This document shows positions 46,045-54,889 of a stretch of DNA of 64,000 nucleotides, piece by piece. Numbering within the stretch: position 1 is the first letter of the stretch; each line of letters opens with the position of its first letter. The position numbers and the translations under genes were made by a program. Where the stretch lies: assembly GCA_900467745.1 (NCBI GenBank), contig UBQW01000001.1:110006-174005 (forward strand). The letters are read 5' to 3'. The notes below the pieces were generated by a model that was given only the letters and a program-made list of their open reading frames with translations, searched no databases and was not told where the DNA came from. This DNA comes from Hyphomicrobiales bacterium. GTDB lineage: Bacteria; Pseudomonadota; Alphaproteobacteria; Rhizobiales; Rhizobiaceae.

Positions 46045-47364
46045 CTAGTGTTTCTCGCCGCGAACGGCGGTCACGTCGGCTGCAGATACGGCGGCGGCCT
46101 TGTTGTGCCAGCCGTCGCGCAGGAAGGTCGCGAGTGCGGCGACTTCGTCATCCGACAGGCGGTTTTCGTAGCCCTGCATGCGCAGCTTCATCGGGCGATC
46201 CGGCGTCGACGGCAGTTCGGCGCCGTGCAGGATCACGCTGATCAGGCCCTTGGGCGACTTGGCATCAACCAGCGAGTTGCCATCGAGCGCCGGGAAGGTC
46301 TCGCCGGCACCCTTGCCGCTCACCATGTGGCAGGCAGCGCAGTTGTCGATGTAGAGACGCGGGCCGAGCGGCATGTCGGGCTTGGCGTCCGAAAGCAGCG
46401 TTTCGGTCGCCGTCACCTCTGCCTTCTCCGGCTGTGCGGCCGAAGCCGAACCACCCGCGCTGCCGATCTTCTTCAGATAGGTGGCGATGGCGAGGTTGTC
46501 GTCGTGGCTCATGTACTGTAGCGAGTCACGAACGACGAGCATCATTTCGCCGGTTGCCGACGAGTGAGCGTTGCGGGCGGTCGAGAGATAAGCCGCCAGC
46601 TGCTCGGTGCTCCAGGTCTGCGGACCACTTGCCGGGCCGCGAAGATCAGGGGCCGTGAAGCCGTCGATCTCGCCGCCGGAAAGGAAGGCCTTCGACGAAT
46701 TGTCGATGCCGTCCTGCGCCATGAACAGGTTGCGCGGGCTGTGGCAGGCGGCACAGTGGCCGGCGCCTTCGACGAGATACTTGCCGCGGTTGAACTGCTC
46801 CTCCTCGCCCTGCTCAGGCTTGAAGCCGGCCGCGTAGCTGGCAGCCAGCCAGTTCCAGGCGCGCAGGCCGAAGCGCATGTTGAACGGGAAGGAAAGCTTG
46901 GTTTCCTCCACCTTGTTCGAGACAGGCTCGACCTCGTGCATGAAGTAGTCGTAGAGCGCCACGACATCTTCTTCCGAGAGCTTGCGGTAGTTCTCGTACG
47001 GCATGGCCGGATAGAGATGCGTACCGTTGGGCGTCACGCCGTCGTAGAGGGCAGCACGGAAATCGGCGAGCGTCCAGTTGCCGATGCCGGTGTCCTTGTC
47101 GGGCGTGATGTTGGTGGTCCAGATCGTGCCCATCGGGCTCTGGATGGCGCGGCCGCCGGCGAAAGGCTTGCCGCCTTCGCTGGTGTGGCAGGCCATGCAG
47201 TCCGATGCGCGCATGACATATTCACCCTGCCCCTTGGCCGGCTTGAAGTCGGCTGCGAGCTGAGTGGTCGGGCCGGTACGCTGCACCGGCACGAAGATGA
47301 AGGCGACAAGGGCGATGACACCCAGAACGACGAGCGTTCCGATGATGCGGAGAAAGGTTTTCAT
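46045..47364 (-). CDS. Tri-heme cytochrome c subunit of a membrane-bound GMC dehydrogenase
   Basis: A 439-residue cytochrome with three heme c sites, CMACH (about residue 56), CAACH (about 208) and CAACH (about 342), each with a distal methionine region. An N-terminal hydrophobic helix (IIGTLVVLGVIALVAFIFV) exports and anchors it in the periplasmic side of the membrane. It matches the cytochrome subunit of gluconate/alcohol-type dehydrogenases, which pass electrons from the FAD subunit to quinone or terminal oxidase. Last gene of a three-gene operon; it starts 11 bp after the large subunit with TAAGGAG before it. Confidence 0.93.
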   Translation of the reverse strand: MKTFLRIIGTLVVLGVIALVAFIFVPVQRTGPTTQLAADFKPAKGQGEYVMRASDCMACHTSEGGKPFAGGRAIQSPMGTIWTTNITPDKDTGIGNWTLADFRAALYDGVTPNGTHLYPAMPYENYRKLSEEDVVALYDYFMHEVEPVSNKVEETKLSFPFNMRFGLRAWNWLAASYAAGFKPEQGEEEQFNRGKYLVEGAGHCAACHSPRNLFMAQDGIDNSSKAFLSGGEIDGFTAPDLRGPASGPQTWSTEQLAAYLSTARNAHSSATGEMMLVVRDSLQYMSHDDNLAIATYLKKIGSAGGSASAAQPEKAEVTATETLLSDAKPDMPLGPRLYIDNCAACHMVSGKGAGETFPALDGNSLVDAKSPKGLISVILHGAELPSTPDRPMKLRMQGYENRLSDDEVAALATFLRDGWHNKAAAVSAADVTAVRGEKH

Positions 47365-47375
47365 CTCTGTTCTCC

Positions 47376-49145
47376 TTATGCCAGCGGCCGCGGGTTGGGC
47401 AGGTAATCCTTGCGGATGTGGTGCGCCGCCCAGTAGGCCAGACCGCCGACCATGCCGGTCGGGTTGTACTGCGTGTTCTGCGGGAAGACGTTGGCGCCCA
47501 TGACGAAGACGTTATGGCAATCCCAGGACTGCAGGTAACGGTTGAGAACCGAGGTCTTCGGATCGTCGCCAGTGACCGTGCCGCCGGTGTTGTGGGTGGT
47601 CTGGTAAGGACGGACGTCGAACATGGCGCCTTCCTTCTTGAAACCTTCCTGCAGCGTCGTCGGGTTCATCGACTTGGCCAGCGGCTCCATCTTCGACTTC
47701 ATGAACTGTGTCTGGCGGATTTCGTTCTCATGCCAGTTGTAGGTCATGCGCATCATCGGACGGCCGTGGCGGTCCTTGTAGGTCGGGTCGAGATCGAGAT
47801 AGTGGCCGCGATAGGACATGACGGAGCCGTGGGCGCCGATGTTCATCGAGTGGCCGTACCATTCGCCGATGCCCTTCTTCCAGCCAGCACCCCAGCTTGG
47901 CGTGCCCGCAGGAAGCGGCATGGTGTGGCCCGGCTGGCCGTTGGTCTGGCCGGCACGCCAGTAGGCGCCGCCGACAAAGCCTTCCTTGGCGAAGTCGATA
48001 TTGTCGATGCCGAAATCGTCGATGCAGAAGCCGTTGGCGCCCGTGCCGATGAAGGGGTTGAAGTTCTCGTCCTTGAAGAACAGCGTATAGCCACCGGTGA
48101 TCTGGTAAGCATAGTTACGGCCGACGACACCTTCGTTGGTGACCGGGTCGTAAGGCTTGCCGATGCCGGAGACGAGCATCAGGTGAACGTTGTTCAGCGC
48201 AAAGGCGGTCAGGATCACCAGATCGGCCGGCTGGAAGACTTCCTCGCCGGTCTTGTGGTCGAAATAGGTGACGCCGGTCGCGGTCTTGCCGTCTTCCGCC
48301 TTTTCGACGCGCAGCACTTCCGAGTTGACGCGATACTCGAAGTTCTTCTTGCGCTTCAGGGCATCGATGATCGCCGTCTGCGGCGAGGACTTCGAATAGT
48401 TGTAGCAGCCGTAGCGCTCGCAGAAACCGCAATGGTTACACGGGCCCATCTGCATGTTGTATTCGTTGACGTAATCCTTGGAGGCAATGCCGCCAGGGCT
48501 CGGGAACGGGTGATAGCCCGCAGCCTTCGCCGCATCGCGGAACTTCACGCCATCCCAGGTCGACGGCATGGCCGGCATCGGATAGTCGTTGGAACGCGGC
48601 GCCTCGAACGGGTTGCCGCCCTCGACGATCTTGCCGTTGACGTTGCCGGCCTGGCCGGAAATACCCGCGACCTTCTCGAAGCGATCGAAATGCGGCTCGA
48701 GCTCTTCGTAGGTCATCGGATAGTCCTGGATCGTCATGTCCTCGGTCATGACGCCTGCCCCGAACTTTTCGGTCACGTAGGACTTCAGGCGGTATTCCGA
48801 CTGCATCGGACGCCAGTTGAGACCGTTCCAGTGCGTGCCGGCGCCGCCGACACCGGTGCCGAGCAGGAAGGTGCCGAGGCTGCGGTAAGGCAGCGCGGTC
48901 TCATCCAGCGAACGGCGAATGGTGACGGTCGTGTTCGCCGGCTTTTCCATCATGCCGTAACGAATGCCGTACTTCAGCTCGTCGATCATGTTCGGGTACT
49001 GGAAGTCGGGAACGGTCGCCTGGTCGTGACCGCGCTCCAGCGCCAGAACCTCGAGGCCTTCATTGGCAAGCTCGATGCCCATGATCGCGCCCGTCCAGCC
49101 GAAACCGACGAGAACGACGTCTTTTTTCTTTTCTGTGCGTGCCAT
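47376..49145 (-). CDS. GMC-family FAD dehydrogenase, large (catalytic) subunit
   Basis: A 589-residue flavoprotein of the gluconate 2-dehydrogenase/sugar dehydrogenase alpha type. FAD motif: VVLVGFGWTGAIMGIELANEGLEVLALERG. A cysteine cluster, CNHCGFCERYGC, near residue 237 probably holds an Fe-S cluster, as in bacterial FAD-glucose dehydrogenase. The C-terminal GMC block has HNTGGTVTGDD and QNTQYNPTGMVGGLAYWAAHHI. It has no signal of its own and is probably co-exported with the Tat-signal small subunit. The sugar substrate (gluconate, a keto-gluconate or another polyol) is not determinable here. Confidence 0.92.
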   Translation of the reverse strand: MARTEKKKDVVLVGFGWTGAIMGIELANEGLEVLALERGHDQATVPDFQYPNMIDELKYGIRYGMMEKPANTTVTIRRSLDETALPYRSLGTFLLGTGVGGAGTHWNGLNWRPMQSEYRLKSYVTEKFGAGVMTEDMTIQDYPMTYEELEPHFDRFEKVAGISGQAGNVNGKIVEGGNPFEAPRSNDYPMPAMPSTWDGVKFRDAAKAAGYHPFPSPGGIASKDYVNEYNMQMGPCNHCGFCERYGCYNYSKSSPQTAIIDALKRKKNFEYRVNSEVLRVEKAEDGKTATGVTYFDHKTGEEVFQPADLVILTAFALNNVHLMLVSGIGKPYDPVTNEGVVGRNYAYQITGGYTLFFKDENFNPFIGTGANGFCIDDFGIDNIDFAKEGFVGGAYWRAGQTNGQPGHTMPLPAGTPSWGAGWKKGIGEWYGHSMNIGAHGSVMSYRGHYLDLDPTYKDRHGRPMMRMTYNWHENEIRQTQFMKSKMEPLAKSMNPTTLQEGFKKEGAMFDVRPYQTTHNTGGTVTGDDPKTSVLNRYLQSWDCHNVFVMGANVFPQNTQYNPTGMVGGLAYWAAHHIRKDYLPNPRPLA

Positions 49146-49150
49146 GATCG

Positions 49151-49852
49151 TTAGCCCCTTTCGCCGGAGATCGAGACGGGGCCAAGCGGATACTTGACGT
49201 TATGCTTTCCGACCCACTCCTTGTAGGAGCCGCGCGCGCCGGGGAAGCCGATATACTTCCAGGCAGCCATGCCATGGTTGCCGCCATACATGGGGTCGGA
49301 GAAGTAACCTTCCTTGGTGTTGGCGAGCAGGATCGAGAAGAACTCGCGCAATTCAGGCTTGATCTTCATCTCGTCCTTCTGGAGCGAGGTGAGCGCCTTG
49401 TCCTGCGTTGCCGCGTCAAGCTCGGCGAAGATCTTGCCGTGGGTGGTCTTGCACCATTCGTCGAACAGCGGGATCGCCTGCTGGTAGATCTCCAGCGGGT
49501 TGAGCGGGGTCTGCCAGCCGCGCAGCGGGCTCGCCGCCGGCTCATAGGGGCCGACCATGTACCAATCCGACGCCTTGCCGTAATCGCCGGCAAGCTGCTT
49601 GTCGATGAAAACGGGAACGCGCGTCTCGATCGCGCCGGGGCCATCGCCCTCCGACGGAATCAGTCTGGCGACCGCAGCCATGACGAAGGCCCACTCCGTG
49701 GGCTGAAGACAGTCCGGCTTGTATTCGGTGAGCGCGACGGGTTCGGGTTTCTGTTCGGCTTTCGCTCCAACGGCGATACCGGCAATAGCCGCGGTCGCCG
49801 CGGAAGCTTTCAGGAAGCTTCTGCGGGACGGCAGGCCCGGGAGGTCTCTCAT
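49151..49852 (-). CDS. Gluconate-dehydrogenase-type small (gamma) subunit with Tat signal
   Basis: A 233-residue subunit-3 family protein. It starts with a Tat signal, LPSRRSFLKASAATAAIAGIAVGAKA, then the family domain (LQPTEWAFVMAAVARLIPSEGDGPGA ... GYFSDPMYGGNHGMAAWKYIGFPGARGSY). This subunit acts as chaperone and Tat escort for the folded FAD subunit. The ATG follows AAAGGAG. It heads the operon and the large subunit begins 5 bp after its stop. Confidence 0.93.
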   Translation of the reverse strand: MRDLPGLPSRRSFLKASAATAAIAGIAVGAKAEQKPEPVALTEYKPDCLQPTEWAFVMAAVARLIPSEGDGPGAIETRVPVFIDKQLAGDYGKASDWYMVGPYEPAASPLRGWQTPLNPLEIYQQAIPLFDEWCKTTHGKIFAELDAATQDKALTSLQKDEMKIKPELREFFSILLANTKEGYFSDPMYGGNHGMAAWKYIGFPGARGSYKEWVGKHNVKYPLGPVSISGERG

Positions 49853-50117
49853 GATTGGCTCCTTTGTGGCTGTGGGAGGCAGCCACCGAGTGTTGCTGAA
49901 GCGTCAATTCAGCGCAGGGCAATGTGACGCTAGCGCCGTACGCCCGCTTGCCTCAGGTGACAAGCGCCCTGAGGTGAAAACTGGTTCCATTTTAGATGAA
50001 AGCGAGAACTATTTTGCACATGTGCAAACTTTGGCGCGATATTTATCGCGTAAAATTCGGTATTTCTGGAATTTTCTACTCAGGTATAATGAGTTGACAA
50101 GGCGCGGTTGAACGCAA
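49853..50117. promoter_or_regulatory. Promoter region of the dehydrogenase operon with two palindromes
   Basis: TTTGCACATGTGCAAA at 50013-50028 is a perfect 16-bp palindrome, and CGCGAT-ATTT-ATCGCG (50035-50050) follows six bases later. Both lie 160-200 bp upstream of the small-subunit start. The first has the form of a LacI- or GntR-type operator. No regulator gene is adjacent, so the cognate protein is unknown. Confidence 0.55.
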
Positions 50118-50145
50118 AACGCCCGCTCGAAACCGAGCGGGCGTT
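50118..50145 (-). terminator. Terminator of the msrB-dipZ-msrA operon
   Basis: AACGCCCGCTCG (50118-50129) pairs perfectly with CGAGCGGGCGTT (50134-50145) around AAAC, 21 bp beyond the msrA stop. On the leftward transcript it is followed by a T-rich run. Confidence 0.88.
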
Positions 50146-50166
50146 GCTGTTCGCGTCAGGCGATCC

Positions 50167-50934
50167 TTAGTTCGACCCGGAGGCCGCCACCAGCACCGGC
50201 TTTTCGCTGTAATCCCTCGGGAACAGCTGCTTCAGCGCGGCGACCTTCGGCAGATCGTTGATGACGATATAGGGATAGGTCGGATTGTTCGTCAGAAAGT
50301 CCTGATGATACCCCTCCGCGGGATAGAAGCTCTTGCCCGGCTCGATCTTCGTCACGATGGCCGCGTCGAAAACCCGTGCCTGGTTCAGCTGGCTGATATA
50401 GGCCTTGGCCACCTTGGCCTGCTCATCGTTGGCGGGGAAGATCGCCGAGCGATATTGCGTGCCGGTATCGGGCCCCTGACGGTTCAGCTGCGTCGGATCG
50501 TGCGCAACGGAGAAGTAGATCTGCAGCAGCCGGCCGTAGCTGACCTTGCTCGGGTCGAACACGACCTTGACGGACTCGGCATGGCCGGTATCGCCGCCGC
50601 TTACCGTTTCGTACTGCGCGGTATTCTTGGAGCCGCCGGCATAGCCCGACGTCGCGCTTTTCACGCCGTTCACATGCTGGAACACGCCCTGCACGCCCCA
50701 GAAGCAACCGCCGGCAAAGGTCGCGGTCTCGCTGCCACCGCCGGCCGGTTCGTCCAGAACAGGCGCCGGAATGACCCGCGCCTCTTCGGCCGATGACGGC
50801 GTGAAATACATCGCCAGCCCCGCGGCCAGCACGCCCGCCGCACCAAAGGCGACGATGCGCATCGAGCGCCGTGTAGTCGAACCCTTATGATCAGTCATGC
50901 CCTTGTGGTCAGTCATGCCCTTATGATCAGCCAT
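50167..50934 (-). CDS. msrA: Peptide-methionine (S)-S-oxide reductase with N-terminal membrane/export segment
   Basis: A 255-residue MsrA that reduces the S form of methionine sulfoxide. The catalytic site is GGCFWGVQGVF, with FAGG before it and YFSVAHDPTQLNRQGPDTGTQYRS, GYHQDF downstream, as in the family. Unlike cytoplasmic MsrA, it has a hydrophobic segment (MRIVAFGAAGVLAAGLAMYF, about 25-44) that should export or anchor it to the periplasmic face. Three tandem copies of MADHKG/MTDHKG precede this, each beginning with ATG, so the true start could be any of three (50934, 50916, 50898). It ends the operon, 12 bp after dipZ. Confidence 0.93.
   Translation of the reverse strand: MADHKGMTDHKGMTDHKGSTTRRSMRIVAFGAAGVLAAGLAMYFTPSSAEEARVIPAPVLDEPAGGGSETATFAGGCFWGVQGVFQHVNGVKSATSGYAGGSKNTAQYETVSGGDTGHAESVKVVFDPSKVSYGRLLQIYFSVAHDPTQLNRQGPDTGTQYRSAIFPANDEQAKVAKAYISQLNQARVFDAAIVTKIEPGKSFYPAEGYHQDFLTNNPTYPYIVINDLPKVAALKQLFPRDYSEKPVLVAASGSN
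50881..50934 (-). repeat. Three tandem 18-bp repeats at the msrA start
   Basis: Three consecutive 18-bp units encode MADHKG, MTDHKG, MTDHKG. They differ at a few bases but keep the frame and an ATG at the start of each. Slippage would add or remove six residues and one possible start codon without breaking the gene. Confidence 0.85.
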
Positions 50935-50946
50935 GATGGTCTCCTA

Positions 50947-52824
50947 TCAACCGAAGGTGAAGGCGTAGGCTTGTACGCCGGGATCAAGAAAGCGGATTTC
51001 GAATGTGTGATCGCCAACGGCGCCCGGCTCGCGGATGAGCTGGTAGAGCCGCTGCGCGGTCACAGTGCCGTTGCCATCGGCATCGGTATCGGCCCCATGC
51101 CCGTCACCGGGCGGCTTGCCGTCGAGGGTCACCTGGAAGCGCACCGGCTTGCCATCGGCACCCGGACCAAGCACCAGATGCAGATCGCGGGCATGGAAGC
51201 GGTAGTAGATACTGCCGTCCTTGTCGTTCAACGCGGCCTGCTCGGAACCAACAGTCCAGTTGCCCGTCAGGCCCCATTCGTTGAGCCGCGGTGTCGCCGC
51301 GACATAGGTATGGGCTGCGTCGTTGACCGTGCCTTTCTGGTCGACGAAGTTCTCGGAACGCTGCCAGCCGACATAGGTTTCCGGCGATTGCACATCCGCC
51401 TGGTTCGATGCGGCTTCGGCACCGGTCGCCTTGACGTCGACCATATCGGCGGCGACGTTGGTTTTGCCCGCCTCCGCCAGAAGCTGCTGGATCACCCGCT
51501 CGGAACCGTCGTAATCCCCCTCGCCGAAGTGATGATGGCGCACCCTGCCCTCGGCATCGATGAAATAATGCGCCGGCCAATACTGGTTTTCGAAGGCGCG
51601 CCAGATGGCGTAGTCGTTATCGATGGCGACAGGATAGGTGATCTTGAGATCGCCGATCGCCTTCTTGACGTTGTCGATGTTCTTCTCGAATGCGAACTCC
51701 GGCGCATGCACGCCGATCACCACCAGCCCCTGATCCTTGTACTTCTCCGCCCAGGCGCGGACATAGGGAATGGCGCGCAGGCAGTTGATGCAGGAATAGG
51801 TCCAGAAATCGACGAGGACGACCTTGCCCTTGAGCGACTGCGCCGAGAGCGGCGGTGAATTGAGCCACTGTACGGCGCCATCCAGCGACGGCATCGTTCC
51901 TTCGACCGGAAGCGCTTCAGCGGCAGCCTTCTTCGGCCCGCCCTTCATCATCATCGCGTTCGAGCCGGCCATCATCGCATTGTTGCCTGACATCATGGCC
52001 GGAGCGTTGCCGGACATCATCATCTGGTTGCTTCCGCTCATCATGGCGTCGCCCTTCATGACGACTGAGGCGGTATTCTCAGCCGTCTGCTGCTGCGGAT
52101 GCAGCTTGTCGATCAGGCTCTGCTCCAGCGTCCCGGTGCTGGCCAGCGAGGCCTGCGTGAGGAAACCGGTATCGAGGCCTAGACCGATCGCCACCACAGC
52201 GGCCAGAACGGCAACGCCAAGCCCGCGACGCACCCACTCACCGACGCCGAGCGACCGCTTCATCGCCTGATACACCCGCCCGCCAATCAGCAGCGCCAGT
52301 GCCAGCGACGTCGCGGCACCCAAAGCGTAGGCGAGCAGCAGCAACGTCGTGCCGACGCTCGCTCCCTGCAACGCAGCCCCCGTCAGGATCAGCCCGAGAA
52401 CCGGGCCGGCGCAGGGTGCCCAGAGCAGCCCCGTGGCAACACCGAGCAAGGCCGACGCCGCAACGGTCGATCCGCCGCTGCGGGAGCCTCGATCGGCCGA
52501 TTGCGACAGCCGCGCCCCGAGCGATACCAGCGGCCGCGTCAGATAATCGGACAGGGCCGGGAATAGCAGAATGACACCAAAGACGGCGAGCAAGACAAGC
52601 GCCGCATAGCGGCCATACTCGTTCGCCTGCACCGCCCAGCCTCCGCCGAGCGCCGCCAGTGTCGCAACGGCCGCAAACGTCGCGGCCATGCCGACAAGCA
52701 TCGGCAGCGTGCTGCGCAGAAACGGCTGGCCGGCGCGCGCGAAGACGAACGGCAGCACCGGCAGGATGCAGGGGCTGACGATGGTCAGCACGCCGCCGAG
52801 ATAAGCGAGAATGAAGAGGATCAT
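50947..52824 (-). CDS. DipZ-like thiol-disulfide carrier: CcdA/DsbD membrane domain, Met-rich linker, thioredoxin-like and C-terminal domains
   Basis: A 625-residue protein moving reducing power from the cytoplasm to the periplasm. Residues 1-215 are a CcdA/DsbD-type membrane domain with the paired cysteines in SPCILP (C19) and WAPCAGP (C138). A linker (about 256-293) contains 13 methionines in 38 residues (MMSGSNQMMMSGN-like). A thioredoxin-like domain follows, with its CxxC in SCINCLRAIPYVRAW (C345/C348), and a DipZ-type beta-rich C-terminal domain (about 480-625). Sandwiched between msrB and msrA, 15 and 12 bp apart, it probably re-reduces both exported reductases. The Met-rich segment may bind copper or absorb oxidants. 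Confidence 0.9.
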   Translation of the reverse strand: MILFILAYLGGVLTIVSPCILPVLPFVFARAGQPFLRSTLPMLVGMAATFAAVATLAALGGGWAVQANEYGRYAALVLLAVFGVILLFPALSDYLTRPLVSLGARLSQSADRGSRSGGSTVAASALLGVATGLLWAPCAGPVLGLILTGAALQGASVGTTLLLLAYALGAATSLALALLIGGRVYQAMKRSLGVGEWVRRGLGVAVLAAVVAIGLGLDTGFLTQASLASTGTLEQSLIDKLHPQQQTAENTASVVMKGDAMMSGSNQMMMSGNAPAMMSGNNAMMAGSNAMMMKGGPKKAAAEALPVEGTMPSLDGAVQWLNSPPLSAQSLKGKVVLVDFWTYSCINCLRAIPYVRAWAEKYKDQGLVVIGVHAPEFAFEKNIDNVKKAIGDLKITYPVAIDNDYAIWRAFENQYWPAHYFIDAEGRVRHHHFGEGDYDGSERVIQQLLAEAGKTNVAADMVDVKATGAEAASNQADVQSPETYVGWQRSENFVDQKGTVNDAAHTYVAATPRLNEWGLTGNWTVGSEQAALNDKDGSIYYRFHARDLHLVLGPGADGKPVRFQVTLDGKPPGDGHGADTDADGNGTVTAQRLYQLIREPGAVGDHTFEIRFLDPGVQAYAFTFG

Positions 52825-52839
52825 GTCAGGTCCCGTTGA

Positions 52840-53331
52840 TCAGGCCGAAGCCGGATGAAATGTCAAAGCGACACCGTTCAGGCAGTAGCGCAGGCCGGTT
52901 GGTTGCGGCCCGTCGTCGAAGACATGCCCGAGATGCCCGCCGCAGCGGCCGCAATGAACCGCCTCGCGCACCATGCCGAACTGCGTGTCGCGCGTCGTGC
53001 CGACGACCTTTGTGTCAAGCGGCGCCCAGAAGCTCGGCCATCCCGTGCCGCTGTCGAATTTGGTCGCGGATGCAAAGCCGTCCTGACCGCAGCCGGCGCA
53101 GGCGAAGTTGCCCTTGCGCTCTTCGTGAAGCAGGGCGCTGGTGAAGGGGCGCTCGGTCCCCTCCTCGCGCAGAACGGCATATTGATCCGCTGTCAGCATC
53201 TTCTTCCACTCGGCATCCGTATGGGTGACGGGAAAGGTCTCAGCGGCCGAAACCTTCGAACGACCGAGAACAAGCAGCAGGCCGATCGCGGCAAGGCCGG
53301 CACTGAAGAGCAGTCTGCGTCTATTCATCAT
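52840..53331 (-). CDS. msrB: Peptide-methionine (R)-S-oxide reductase with export signal
   Basis: A 164-residue MsrB that reduces the R form of methionine sulfoxide. It has two zinc-binding CxxC pairs (CAGCG and CGRCG), the block SGTGWPSFW, and the catalytic cysteine in RYCLNG. The N-terminus NRRRLLFSAGLAAIGLLLVLG is a Tat-like or Sec signal, so it should work in the periplasm. Two adjacent ATGs (53331, 53328) follow a GAGGAG; I use the first. The frame is open another 104 codons, but that part lacks coding character. First gene of msrB-dipZ-msrA. Confidence 0.93.
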   Translation of the reverse strand: MMNRRRLLFSAGLAAIGLLLVLGRSKVSAAETFPVTHTDAEWKKMLTADQYAVLREEGTERPFTSALLHEERKGNFACAGCGQDGFASATKFDSGTGWPSFWAPLDTKVVGTTRDTQFGMVREAVHCGRCGGHLGHVFDDGPQPTGLRYCLNGVALTFHPASA

Positions 53332-53607
53332 CTCGTGGTCTCCTCGACGGTATGAAGTGTGTCTGACAGCAAGTACGGGCGGCGCAGCCATTTTGTTACG
53401 TGCCACACTCGAAATACCTCGCTCTCGCCAAAGCGCCGGCCGGCGCATCAGCAGAGCAATATATTCAAGCGAATACAACGCTATACGAAAGCCAAACCCG
53501 CCTTCCGGGCAAGCTGCGACTGCCAATTCACCAATATGTGATTGTCTAATGGACGCTTGTCTTGTCGGATCGAACGCTGCTTGGTCGAAATTCGACACCG
53601 GAAACGA
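53332..53607. promoter_or_regulatory. Promoter region of the msr operon
   Basis: About 276 bp without a supported gene. GTCGAAATTCGAC at 53584-53596 is a near-perfect 13-bp palindrome with a one-base centre. It is far (over 250 bp) from the msrB start, so its link to the operon is uncertain. Nothing else stands out. Confidence 0.35.
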
Positions 53608-53639
53608 GAAAGGCGCCAGCCTTGCAGCCAGCGCCTTTC
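53608..53639 (-). terminator. Terminator after glf
   Basis: GAAAGGCGC (53608-53616) pairs with GCGCCTTTC (53631-53639) 25 bp beyond the glf stop. The loop is 14 bases. On the leftward strand a CTTTC-rich tail follows. Confidence 0.65.
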
Positions 53640-53663
53640 GCAATAACGACGATGATGTTCCGG

Positions 53664-54824
<1,161 letters not shown>

Positions 54825-54889
54825 CTAAAGCACCCGTTGCCTGTGGCCTTGCGGCAAGTTGAAACCCCTTGAGCGATGGACCGGCAGCG

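Noticed and set aside
52840..53643. MsrB with a 104-residue N-terminal extension
   Set aside because: The extension has no domain and would bury the export signal; ATG 53331 has a GAGGAG site in front.
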